This document shows positions 15,161-23,542 of a stretch of 44,406 nt of DNA, piece after piece. Position numbers and translations under genes: made by a program. The stretch comes from JBDLIL01 sp039714855 (GTDB taxonomy: Bacteria > Patescibacteriota > Microgenomatia > UBA1400 > PJMF01), in assembly GCA_039714855.1 (NCBI GenBank), contig JBDLIL010000002.1, forward strand, positions 1-44,406. The letters are read 5' to 3'. The notes under the pieces were generated by a model. It searched no databases, had not been told where the DNA came from, and was given only the letters and a program-made list of their open reading frames with translations. How positions within the stretch are numbered: position 1 is the stretch's first letter; the number at the start of each line of letters is the position of its first letter.

Positions 15161-16266
15161 AGATTCTTGTATATTCACCTTACATGGGCAAGCATTTTGG
15201 AGGAGGGGAAAAATACCTACTTGATTGTGTAAGTATTTTAAAAAAGCAACATCGGGTTTTTATTGGTGTTTCAGAATTCAAAAGTCAAAAAAAGAAAAAA
15301 GAAAGAAAATCAATTAAAGAAAAATATGAAAAGTTTTTTGATATAAATTTGGATAAAGTTAAATTTATAAATTCTCCCCTATTTACCCAAAAATCATTTT
15401 TTGAAAAACTTTATTGGACCAAACAATTTGACCTAATTATTTATGAAACAGATGGGAGTTTATTTTTTAGTTTGGCGAAAAAAAACATTCTTCATATTCA
15501 AACCCCACTAATACTGAATAAATCCACATTTTTAGAAAAATTAAAATTAAAAAATTGGCAAATTAAGAACAGTAATTCAGAGTTTACCAAGCAAGTAATT
15601 GAAAAATACTGGAAGACAAAAGTTGATTTGCTTCATTATCCGATGGTTGATATTAAGAAAACAAAAAACTGGGAGATTGGAAAGAAAAAAATAATTCTCA
15701 ACGTGGGTAGATTTTTTTCTCACCAGCATAGTAAAAGACAGGATATTTTGGTAAAAATCTTTAAAGATTTAAACAAAAAATATTCAGCGGAAATGAAAGG
15801 ATGGAGACTGATTTTAATAGGTACAGTTGAAGATAGGGCATATGCCAGGAAAGTTGAAAAACTAGCAGAGGGGTCAAATGTTAAGATAATTCATCAGGCA
15901 AGTCGCAGGGAAATTATTAACTGGTATCAAAAAGCAAGTATTTACTGGCATGCCACAGGCTTTGATGTTGACCAAGAAAAATTTCCAGAAAAAGTAGAAC
16001 ATTTTGGCATCAGTACAGTTGAAGCTATGAGCTCTGCTTGTGTGCCTATAGTAATTAATAAAGGTGGTCAGCCAGAGGTTTTAGGCTCTGAACTTGAGCA
16101 CTTACTGTGGTCTGATAGCAAAACTTGTGTTGAAAAAACAATTGATCAGATCCAAAATCCAAAAACTAGGATTCAGAATGCAAAGTTAGCTCTAAAAAGA
16201 GCAGAAAAATTTAGCAAAAATGAGTTTGAAAAAAAATTGATGAATATGATAAAGAAGAAAGTATGA
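15157..16266 (+). CDS. GT4 glycosyltransferase
   Basis: A retaining GT-B enzyme of 369 residues. It opens MKILVYSPYMGKHFGGGEKY, the glycine-rich acceptor-side loop of GT4. NVGRFFSHQHSKRQD near 185 marks the start of the donor domain. EHFGISTVEAM (about 280-290) is the E-x7-E nucleotide-sugar motif with both Glu present. I chose the ATG forming an ATGA overlap with the previous stop rather than a GTG 15 bases earlier. The N-domain has a Lys-rich insertion (SEFKSQKKKKERKS) and the C-terminus contains a heptad-repeat insertion (QIQNPKTRIQNAK), both low-complexity. Substrate unknown. Confidence 0.87.
   Translation: MKILVYSPYMGKHFGGGEKYLLDCVSILKKQHRVFIGVSEFKSQKKKKERKSIKEKYEKFFDINLDKVKFINSPLFTQKSFFEKLYWTKQFDLIIYETDGSLFFSLAKKNILHIQTPLILNKSTFLEKLKLKNWQIKNSNSEFTKQVIEKYWKTKVDLLHYPMVDIKKTKNWEIGKKKIILNVGRFFSHQHSKRQDILVKIFKDLNKKYSAEMKGWRLILIGTVEDRAYARKVEKLAEGSNVKIIHQASRREIINWYQKASIYWHATGFDVDQEKFPEKVEHFGISTVEAMSSACVPIVINKGGQPEVLGSELEHLLWSDSKTCVEKTIDQIQNPKTRIQNAKLALKRAEKFSKNEFEKKLMNMIKKKV
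16148..16182 (+). repeat. degenerate heptad repeat inside the GT4 gene
   Basis: Five 7-base words, AGATCCA, AAATCCA, AAAACTA, GGATTCA and GAATGCA, follow each other in phase and encode the polar stretch IQNPKTRIQNA. It resembles the heptads at 4569 and 13383. It lies after the E-x7-E motif in a surface helix region. Confidence 0.4.
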
Positions 16267-17105
16267 AATCTGTTTCAATAATTATTCCTAGCTATAATGG
16301 CAAAAAATTACTAGAAAAACATTTGCCAGCTGTGACTGCTTGCATGCGAAAAGGTGATGAGTTGCTCATAATTGATGATGCTAGTAGTGATGACACTGTC
16401 CAATGGCTGAAAAATAAAAAAAACATAAAAGTTATTAGTAATAAGAAAAATTTAAGGTTTGCAGCTACCGTGAATAAAGCGGTGAAATTAGCAAAGCATG
16501 ACTTGGTTTTTTTAATTAACAATGACGTAGCGCCGCATAAAGATTGTTTAAAATATTTATTAACCCATTTTGATGACAAGAAAACTTTTGCTGTTGGTTG
16601 TCAAGAAATAGAAGAAGCGGGAATTCTAGGTGGCAAAAATAAGCTAGAGTTTAAAAGAGGCATTTTTGTTCATTCTCGTGCCAAAGAATTTAGTAGTGGT
16701 GAAACAGCTTGGGCTAGTGGGGGTAGTGCCATCTTCGATCGCAAGAAATGGCTAAAGCTAAAAGGCTTTGATTTGGATTATTATCCCGCTTACTGGGAAG
16801 ACATAGATTTATCTTTCCGAGCTCGAAGAAAAAACTGGAAAATATTTTTTGAATCCAAAGCCAAGGTTGATCACAAGCATGAAACTACAAATAAAATGGC
16901 ATTTGGAATAAGAAAGATGAGAATAATGTCAGTTAAAAACTCCCTAGTTTTTCTCTGGAAAAATGCTAGCTTTTTACAAAAGTTAATGCACTTGCTGTGG
17001 CTACCATATCATTTAACTGTGACAAACATGAAGATGCAAGGAATCTTTTTAGCAGGGTTTATAAGTTTTTTTCACAAAGCTGATCTTGAAAGTGGTAAAT
17101 TTTAA
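16263..17105 (+). CDS. GT2 glycosyltransferase, rhamnosyltransferase-like
   Basis: A 280-residue GT-A enzyme with SVSIIIPSYNGKKLLEKHL at the start, LLIIDDASSDDT at 34-45, FLINNDVAP near 83-91 (NND metal motif) and YWEDIDLSFRARRKNW as the conserved late block. These place it in the same broad subgroup as the WbbL-like enzyme at 13428. It is the last gene of the coupled GT block, joined to the GT4 by ATGA, and its 3' end overlaps the convergent ArnT-like gene by 47 bases. The C-terminus has a hydrophobic helix pair (FLQKLMHLLWLPYHL) that may attach it to the membrane. Confidence 0.87.
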   Translation: MKSVSIIIPSYNGKKLLEKHLPAVTACMRKGDELLIIDDASSDDTVQWLKNKKNIKVISNKKNLRFAATVNKAVKLAKHDLVFLINNDVAPHKDCLKYLLTHFDDKKTFAVGCQEIEEAGILGGKNKLEFKRGIFVHSRAKEFSSGETAWASGGSAIFDRKKWLKLKGFDLDYYPAYWEDIDLSFRARRKNWKIFFESKAKVDHKHETTNKMAFGIRKMRIMSVKNSLVFLWKNASFLQKLMHLLWLPYHLTVTNMKMQGIFLAGFISFFHKADLESGKF

Positions 17106-18477
17106 AATTTGCTTGTTTGGCAATCAATTGTTTTTTTACGTTTAGCTTATCAAACCAATCTCCTTCCATCGCTATCAAATAAAAATCCCCAAAGTTTTCT
17201 TGACAGGTTTTCTGATAATCATATTTATTGATTAGCAGTATTGGTCTATCTAAATCTGCATAAAATATAAATGAAGTATAGTATTCTTCGTTACTGATAA
17301 ATACGTTGCGATCAGTAAGTAATTGGGGAGCAAGAATGGCAATATCAGAAACGCCATTGCTATTTTTAATAAATTCAAACCAATAAGAGTGTAAAAAATA
17401 AGAACTCATAATTATAATTCCCGTAATTAAAATAATTTTTGGCAAAAATTTACTGGAAAAAAACTCAATCAAAGTAAACAAAAATACTGAAATAATTAGT
17501 GACAGTGGAGCTAGAATAGGAATTAAGTGCCAAATTTCGGTTTTACTGGATATAAAATATGGAAAAGATGTTAGCAGTAAGTAGCCCAAAAGCTGCAAAT
17601 TATTCTTGTTTTTTGTAAAAAATGTCAAAATTGATAAGCCAACTGTGGAAATTAAAAACAATTTAAACCACTTATGACAAGCCGCGTGTAAATAATTCAA
17701 GGTTTTGTTTATGGTTTTTAGCCCGACACCATTGGATGATCCTTCTCTAAACCCAATTTCAAACAAGTTTCTTTTTAAAAATTTTGCTCCATATTGCCCA
17801 GTGTTTACCAAATACCAAGGTGACAATATAAGAACAAATAGGGCCGCACTCCTATAGATATCATGCTTGTTTATTTTTTTTTCTTGCAAAAGTTGCCAAC
17901 TAGGATATATGAGTAATGGTGCCAAAGTGAAAGAAATAAGAGACTTGGAAAGCAAGCTAAAGGCAAATGCAGCCCACAGCAAGTATAGATGTCTTTTGAA
18001 TTTAGGGTTTAAAACAAAGTAAAAAACTAGTATTTGAGAGCATGTGAGCAATATGTCCAAATTTCCAGTTCGGGCTCTAAATAAAAACCATCTAGAGGAT
18101 AGTAGTATGAGTGCTGAACTAAAGCCTACCCAATTGTTTTTGATTTTTTTGCCTGTTAAAAAAATCAAAACTATAGTCACTATTCCCAACGTTGCTTGGG
18201 AAAATCTAGCAGAAAAATCATTAATTCCAAAAATTAAAAAGGCCAAAGATTCAAAATAGAAGCCCAAAGGAGGGTGGTCCCAATAGGCAAAAGTATTAAA
18301 TTTTAGGTCAAAAATATTTTTTGACTCAATTATGTTTCTAGAAATACTTGCGTACCAAGCTTCATCCCATGGATGCAGTGATTGCTTGCCCAAATCATAA
18401 AAAACAAAAAATGCTGAGAAAACTATCAATATAGATACTATAAAACTAGTAATAATTTTTTTGTTTTCATCAGTCAT
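17059..18477 (-). CDS. GT-C membrane glycosyltransferase, ArnT/GT83-like
   Basis: A 472-residue polytopic protein with about twelve helices. The first external loop has HPWDEAWYASISRNI (Asp38, Glu39), the catalytic acidic pair in the DEARYA position of ArnT. WDHPPLGFYFE follows near 66, equivalent to the K/H-P-P-L motif that contacts the lipid phosphate. ARTGNLDI and LLSKSL are further landmarks of PMT_2 proteins. It probably transfers a sugar from a polyprenyl-phosphate donor on the outer membrane face. It reads alone on the minus strand and diverges from the GT-C paralog array with only a short gap (27 to 39 bases, depending on the start used for the next gene). Confidence 0.85.
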   Translation of the reverse strand: MTDENKKIITSFIVSILIVFSAFFVFYDLGKQSLHPWDEAWYASISRNIIESKNIFDLKFNTFAYWDHPPLGFYFESLAFLIFGINDFSARFSQATLGIVTIVLIFLTGKKIKNNWVGFSSALILLSSRWFLFRARTGNLDILLTCSQILVFYFVLNPKFKRHLYLLWAAFAFSLLSKSLISFTLAPLLIYPSWQLLQEKKINKHDIYRSAALFVLILSPWYLVNTGQYGAKFLKRNLFEIGFREGSSNGVGLKTINKTLNYLHAACHKWFKLFLISTVGLSILTFFTKNKNNLQLLGYLLLTSFPYFISSKTEIWHLIPILAPLSLIISVFLFTLIEFFSSKFLPKIILITGIIIMSSYFLHSYWFEFIKNSNGVSDIAILAPQLLTDRNVFISNEEYYTSFIFYADLDRPILLINKYDYQKTCQENFGDFYLIAMEGDWFDKLNVKKQLIAKQANFKIYHFQDQLCEKNL

Positions 18478-18503
18478 AGATTTCGTTCGGGCAAACTTTG
18501 TTG

Positions 18504-18509
18504 TATGAT
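18504..18509 (+). promoter_or_regulatory. candidate -10 box for the first GT-C paralog
   Basis: TATGAT (5 of 6) lies seven bases before a GTG at 18517. Paralog alignment supports that GTG as the true start. If so, the ATG at 18505 is inside the promoter and not translated. The -35 is poor. Confidence 0.4.
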
Positions 18510-18516
18510 TAAGCTT

Positions 18517-20145
18517 GTGTTAAATAAGATACTAGATCACAATAGCTATATAGCGAAAGTACTAGTTATTATTGTTTTAGCGATAATTCTCAGATTTTAC
18601 AAATTAGGAGCGCTTCCCCATGGTATGACTTGGGATGAAGCTGCTATCGGTTATAACGGATATGCAGTTTTAACTAAGAGGCGCGACGAGTGGCTGACTA
18701 GGTTTCCCGTTTCTTTTAAATCATTTGGAGACTATAAGGCTCCTTTGGCTATATATTTGAATGGACCATTTACCTACTTTTTAGGAATGAATTTACTAGC
18801 TGTTAGGTTGCCTTTTGCCCTATCTGGCATTGGAGCAATATTGGGACTAATTTTGCTTTCCAAGGAATTATTTTTATTAGTAGATGAAAATGAGAAAAAA
18901 GCTGAATTTTTTTCGATTGCCTCCGGATTTTTAATAACTTTATCTCCTTGGCATTTCCATTATTCTAGAGTTGGTTTTGAATCCGGCATGTCCTTGATGT
19001 TTGTGCTTTGGGGATTTTATTTCTTAATTAAGAGCTTAAGAAATAAGACTAAAAAACTATTATTTATGATTATTGCCTCTTCTTTGTTAGTTTTTTCCAT
19101 GTACACCTATCATAGTGCAAAGATTCTCGCACCTGTTTTGACTACAATCTTTTTGCTCTCTTTTTGGAAGTTGTTCAGGTCTCAGTTATCAGCAGTTTTA
19201 TTGTCATTTTTTTGGAGCTTGCTGCTTTTGTGGCCCATGCTAAGTGATATGTTAAAAACTAGTGATAGCCAGAGATTTGAACAAGCATCTATTTTTGGAC
19301 AAGATCTTAGCAAAAGTCAATTGATTTCGACATTAATTGCAAACACAGCCAATCATTTTAATTTAAACTTTTTGATATTTGGGGCAACTACCCATTTGAG
19401 GCACGGTGATGGCAAGTGGGGGATTTTATTTTCAACAACTTTAGTACTAATAATTACAAGCATAATATTTTTAATAAAAAATATTAAAAAAAATAAATAT
19501 TTTAAATTGTTTATTTTTTCTTTACTTTGGATAATTGTAGGTTTTATACCTGCTATTATTGGCAGAGATGTACCACACTCAAACAGAGCGCTGTTGGCGT
19601 TGCCTGGATTTTTATTATTAGCTTCGTTGGGAATTGTTGAACTTCTAGATTGGTTAAAGAAGCTGAATATTAATAAAAGAATAAAAGGCAGTCATGCTGA
19701 GAAGAATATTATTCTTAAAATTGTCATTGGTCTTTTCTTCATTATCCACACATTTTTATTTTTAAGTTTTTATAAAAATTATCATTCTAGTTTTGCCAGA
19801 AACTCAGCGAAAGATTTTAAAGATGGTTATTTAGAAGTTTTTGAGTATCTTATTCCTTACGAAAAGGGAAAAAATGGAAAGCAACAAGTAAATCAAATAG
19901 TTTTTTCAAACGAATATGGCCAAGCCTACATTTATGCCTTATTCTCTAGAAAAACTGATCCGATTTGGTATCAAGGGGGATCTCTTAATCGCTATCTTTT
20001 TGTCGATGAGGTTAAAGTTGGAGATTTGGCCAGAGACAATTCTATTGTCGTAGCTACAGGAGAAGATTTAGTTGAAATAGCAGCTGATAAGTATATTTTG
20101 GGTAGTGATGGCTCTGTTAGATTCCGAATTTATCACACAAAATGA
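18517..20145 (+). CDS. GT-C membrane glycosyltransferase, GT39/PMT_2-like, tandem paralog 1
   Basis: First of four consecutive paralogs. It is about 542 residues with roughly twelve helices and a C-terminal soluble domain. Three blocks recur in all copies: LRFYKL then WDEAA in the first loop (acidic pair), a G-x-x-x-H-L-R-H-G block near residue 290, and IPAIIGRDVPHSNRAL near 350. I prefer GTG over the ATG at 18505. Starting there gives MLNKIL and puts LRFYK at residue 25, exactly as in paralog 2 (MLNKFL), and a -10 box overlaps the upstream ATG. The enzyme should use a lipid-phosphate sugar outside the membrane. Start choice is moderately certain; the gene itself is clear. Confidence 0.82.
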   Translation: MLNKILDHNSYIAKVLVIIVLAIILRFYKLGALPHGMTWDEAAIGYNGYAVLTKRRDEWLTRFPVSFKSFGDYKAPLAIYLNGPFTYFLGMNLLAVRLPFALSGIGAILGLILLSKELFLLVDENEKKAEFFSIASGFLITLSPWHFHYSRVGFESGMSLMFVLWGFYFLIKSLRNKTKKLLFMIIASSLLVFSMYTYHSAKILAPVLTTIFLLSFWKLFRSQLSAVLLSFFWSLLLLWPMLSDMLKTSDSQRFEQASIFGQDLSKSQLISTLIANTANHFNLNFLIFGATTHLRHGDGKWGILFSTTLVLIITSIIFLIKNIKKNKYFKLFIFSLLWIIVGFIPAIIGRDVPHSNRALLALPGFLLLASLGIVELLDWLKKLNINKRIKGSHAEKNIILKIVIGLFFIIHTFLFLSFYKNYHSSFARNSAKDFKDGYLEVFEYLIPYEKGKNGKQQVNQIVFSNEYGQAYIYALFSRKTDPIWYQGGSLNRYLFVDEVKVGDLARDNSIVVATGEDLVEIAADKYILGSDGSVRFRIYHTK

Positions 20146-20150
20146 AATTT

Positions 20151-20156
20151 TATATT
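20151..20156 (+). promoter_or_regulatory. candidate -10 box before GT-C paralog 2
   Basis: TATATT (5 of 6) ends seven bases before the ATG at 20164, in the 18-base gap after paralog 1. It would allow independent leaderless expression of the rest of the array. No -35 or Shine-Dalgarno sequence is evident. Confidence 0.35.
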
Positions 20157-20163
20157 GCAATAA

Positions 20164-21879
20164 ATGTTGAATAAATTTTTATACAGACATAAAACAAAAT
20201 TTCTAATTATAGTTTTGCTTTCATTAGCGATCTTTTTAAGATTCTATAAGCAAGATTCTTTGCCGCCATCTTTATATTGGGAAGAGGTAGCTCTGGGCTA
20301 CGATGCTTACTCCATTTTAGAAACAGGAAGAGATCATCATGGAAATTTATTTCCAATAGTAGCCTTCGAATCCTTTGGAGATTGGAAACCATCGCTTTAT
20401 TTTTATGCCATTATTCCCTTCATTTCCAGATTGGGTTTAAGTGATTTAGCAGTAAGATTGCCTTCAATAATTAGTGGAATTTTTATAGTTATTGGAACAG
20501 GAGTCTTGGTCTACCAAATTTCAAATAAAAAAAGGGCAGGCAAGCTTCTTTTGTTGGCGATGCTTCTTACAAGCATTAGCCCTTGGGCTATTCAATTTTC
20601 TCGAGCTGCTTGGGAGGTAAATTTAGCTACGGCTCTTATTTTATGGGGAGTGATTTTGTTTATTAAATTAATTAACTCCAAGCGATCTGTCATGCAATGG
20701 AGCTTGCTTTTTGGCTCAATATTGCTATTGAGTCTATCTATGTATGCTTATCATGCCGCTAGAATAATTGCTCCTTTATTGGGTCTTGCTTTGGTAGTTT
20801 TATGGCTGGCTGAAAAAACTTATTCAAATATAAAAAACAACTTATTTCAAATTATAGCCGCTGTCCTCCTATCATTGCTTTTAATTTCTCCCCTCATCAA
20901 TGGCTTAAGGCAAAGCAAAACTACTCAAAGATTTAAAGAGACTAGTATTTTTTATAATCTAGACATTATTGAAGAGAGCAATGCCAGAATAGAAACTAAT
21001 AATTTTAGTTTAATTTCCAAGGTTTTTTATCATCGCTATGTTTTGTTTTCCAGAGAAATATTAAAGAATATTTTTTCATACTTTGATATCGATTTTCTAT
21101 TTATTAGTGGAGATCAAAATCCCAGACATTCATCTCAGTATTTTGGAACTTTTTATCACATTGAGTTTATATTTTTACTATTCGGAGCTTACTATCTTTT
21201 TAAAAATTGGAATAAATATCATGCTTTTTTAATATTTTGGCTATTTATTGGATTGATTCCAGCTAGTATTAGTAAGACTAATCCTCATGCTCTTAGGATT
21301 TTGCCTACTCTACCAGTATGGATTTTAATAATTTCCTTGGGCACAAATCAGCTACTTATAGGTTTTGGGCAATTATTTTTAAACAAAAATATCAAAAAAT
21401 ATGCTTTAACAATTTTTATCTTAATAATTTCTTTAACTTATCTATTTGAATTCTTGGCCTTTTGGCAATATTACAGCAATGTTTATCCAAAGCAGTGGGG
21501 AAGCGAATGGCAATATGGATATAAGGAGCTAGTAAGTGAAATTTCTTCTTTGACTAAAAATTCAGAAAACAAACAAGTATATATAACTCGCGAACAAGGT
21601 CGACCAGCAATGTATTATTGGTTTTACTCGAGCACTAATCCTGCTTTAGTACAAAATTGGCAGTTGCATGCAAAAAAAGATCAAGGGGAATTTTTAGAAT
21701 TTGAAAACATTAAGTTTGAAAACCCACCTGAACAATCAGATGAGCCTATGATTATAGCCTCAAGTCTAATTTTTCAAGAAAATTACTGTGAAAAAATACA
21801 AAATAACACATGCAAAATTAAAAATGAAATTCTCGGTTTAGATGGCAAAACTATTTGGATAATTTATGAACTTAACTAA
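20164..21879 (+). CDS. GT-C membrane glycosyltransferase, GT39/PMT_2-like, tandem paralog 2
   Basis: A 571-residue paralog of its neighbours. It keeps LRFYK (25-29), FGDWKPSLYF near 71, SGDQNPRHSS near 315 and IPASISKTNPHALRIL near 360. The acidic pair is Glu-Glu (WEEVA, 40-41) instead of Asp-Glu as in the other three, a conservative change at the position expected to be catalytic. The long C-terminal tail after the last helix contains NNTCKIKNE with Cys residues (NYCEKIQNNTC) that could pair outside the membrane. It overlaps the next gene by 14 bases. The donor is presumably a polyprenyl-phosphate hexose. Confidence 0.85.
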   Translation: MLNKFLYRHKTKFLIIVLLSLAIFLRFYKQDSLPPSLYWEEVALGYDAYSILETGRDHHGNLFPIVAFESFGDWKPSLYFYAIIPFISRLGLSDLAVRLPSIISGIFIVIGTGVLVYQISNKKRAGKLLLLAMLLTSISPWAIQFSRAAWEVNLATALILWGVILFIKLINSKRSVMQWSLLFGSILLLSLSMYAYHAARIIAPLLGLALVVLWLAEKTYSNIKNNLFQIIAAVLLSLLLISPLINGLRQSKTTQRFKETSIFYNLDIIEESNARIETNNFSLISKVFYHRYVLFSREILKNIFSYFDIDFLFISGDQNPRHSSQYFGTFYHIEFIFLLFGAYYLFKNWNKYHAFLIFWLFIGLIPASISKTNPHALRILPTLPVWILIISLGTNQLLIGFGQLFLNKNIKKYALTIFILIISLTYLFEFLAFWQYYSNVYPKQWGSEWQYGYKELVSEISSLTKNSENKQVYITREQGRPAMYYWFYSSTNPALVQNWQLHAKKDQGEFLEFENIKFENPPEQSDEPMIIASSLIFQENYCEKIQNNTCKIKNEILGLDGKTIWIIYELN

Positions 21880-23542
21880 GAAAAAATATTTTATTTGTTT
21901 TTTGATAATTATGTTTTTGGCTTTTTTGTTGCGTTTCTATAAATTAGGACAAGTGCCAGTCTCACTATATTGGGATGAAGCGGCTATTTTAATTGACGCC
22001 AAAACGGTTGCTCAAACAGGCTTAGACATGCATAGTAGACCCTGGTTTCAATTGCTTTATCCCTCTTATGGAGATTTTAAACTTCCAGTATATATTTGGC
22101 TCAGCTCTATTTCAATCAAATTATTTTCTGTGGGTGAATGGCAATTGAGATTGACAAGTGCCCTAGCTGGAATGGGGAGTATTTTATTTGCTGGTTTAAT
22201 AGCGAAAGAGCTCTCAAATTCAGAGTCAGAGGCTAGGAATTTTAGCTTGGCAACAATGTTAGTAGTTACAATTAGCCCATGGGCAATTATGTTTTCTCGC
22301 ACGGGGTTTGAGGGTCATTTGGCTCAATTTTTTGTAGCTGTTTCAATATATTTTTTATTGCTTTCTAAACGATTGGATAAATATTTAATCTTGATAACAG
22401 CCGTATTATTCGGATCGTTGGCTACTTATACATATTTTTCGGTTCGTTTTGTATGGCCAGCAGTTTTCTTAATATTTCAAGTTTTATTAGGTAGCAAAAT
22501 CAAGATTGATAATAATTTGCAAATATTTTGTTTTTTCCGATGGGTGATTGCTAAGTTACTGTTACCAATTCTTTTGTTTTTTATTTTATTGATTCCCATG
22601 TTTAAATCCCCTTTTTATAAGACCAGTAATCAATATAGATATAGTGCAGATTCTGTATTAAATTGCTGCGAATATGCTTTAGATTCTAATAAATTAAGAG
22701 AGCTAGCTAGCAATAATTTTTTTGACAGATTAATTTTTCATCGACACTTGCTTTTGCTAAAAGAATTAGCTAAAAATTATTCGGATAATTTGTCAGCCAA
22801 CTTTTTGTTTTTAAATGGAGATCCTAATTTACGCCACGGAACTGGTGAGCATGGCTTGTTTTTATTACCACTGTCATTAGCCTTGATTTCAGGATTTTAT
22901 TATTTAGCAAAAAAAGATTGGAAGGTTTTATTTTTTCTGTTGGGATGGTGGTTCGCAGCCTTGCTACCTGCCTCAGTTCCAGAAACAACACCTCATGCGC
23001 TCCGATCTTTAAATGCTTTGCTTCCTATTTCATTAATTATGGGTTTTGGATTAGCTAAAATCATCAAAAATTATTTTTTCAAAAAAACTAAATTTATTAT
23101 TTTTAGTTATTTTTTACTAATAGGTATTAGCTTTGTAAATTTTTCTTATCACTATTTTGTTTATTATCCAAAAGATAGTGCCAGAGATTGGCAAGATGCT
23201 TATAAAGAAATTGCAATGCTTATAGAAGAAAAAAAAGATAACGTAGATATTCTATTAGTGGAACCAAATCACAATAGATTATTTATATGGTATTTGGCAT
23301 ACGTAGTTGATGCTGAAATTATTCAGTCTCTACCAAGCAAAAATTTTAAATTTGAACAGATCGAAAGCATTTATTTTACTGACAATGATTGGAGTAAACA
23401 TCTGAGTTCAGCTAAAAAAATAATTTTAGTGGGTGAAAAAAAATATATTGAAAATCAACTAAGCGAAATTGAAAGAATTCCTATCCAAAATATTGAGATT
23501 AATAATTATGCTAGTACAAATTTTATCTTAGTCGAATTATGA
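21866..23542 (+). CDS. GT-C membrane glycosyltransferase, GT39/PMT_2-like, tandem paralog 3
   Basis: The 558-residue third copy has LLRFYKLG (21-28), WDEAA (36-40), YGDFKLPVYIW in place of FGDYKAPLAIY, NGDPNLRHGTGEHG near 318 and LPASVPETTPHALRSL near 378. A loop with an adjacent Cys pair (LNCCEYALDS) precedes the RH block. All three array motifs are intact, so it is likely active. It starts 14 bases inside the previous gene and shares ATGA with the next, which implies co-translation of copies 2, 3 and 4. Confidence 0.85.
   Translation: MNLTKKKYFICFLIIMFLAFLLRFYKLGQVPVSLYWDEAAILIDAKTVAQTGLDMHSRPWFQLLYPSYGDFKLPVYIWLSSISIKLFSVGEWQLRLTSALAGMGSILFAGLIAKELSNSESEARNFSLATMLVVTISPWAIMFSRTGFEGHLAQFFVAVSIYFLLLSKRLDKYLILITAVLFGSLATYTYFSVRFVWPAVFLIFQVLLGSKIKIDNNLQIFCFFRWVIAKLLLPILLFFILLIPMFKSPFYKTSNQYRYSADSVLNCCEYALDSNKLRELASNNFFDRLIFHRHLLLLKELAKNYSDNLSANFLFLNGDPNLRHGTGEHGLFLLPLSLALISGFYYLAKKDWKVLFFLLGWWFAALLPASVPETTPHALRSLNALLPISLIMGFGLAKIIKNYFFKKTKFIIFSYFLLIGISFVNFSYHYFVYYPKDSARDWQDAYKEIAMLIEEKKDNVDILLVEPNHNRLFIWYLAYVVDAEIIQSLPSKNFKFEQIESIYFTDNDWSKHLSSAKKIILVGEKKYIENQLSEIERIPIQNIEINNYASTNFILVEL

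Noticed and set aside
4569..16182. Short repeats as a possible CRISPR array
   Set aside because: The units are 7 bases with no spacers, lie partly in coding sequence and have no cas genes nearby.
16292..16579. Minus-strand open frame opposite the GT2 gene at 16263
   Set aside because: Composition and position show it as the antisense shadow of a well-conserved GT-A domain.
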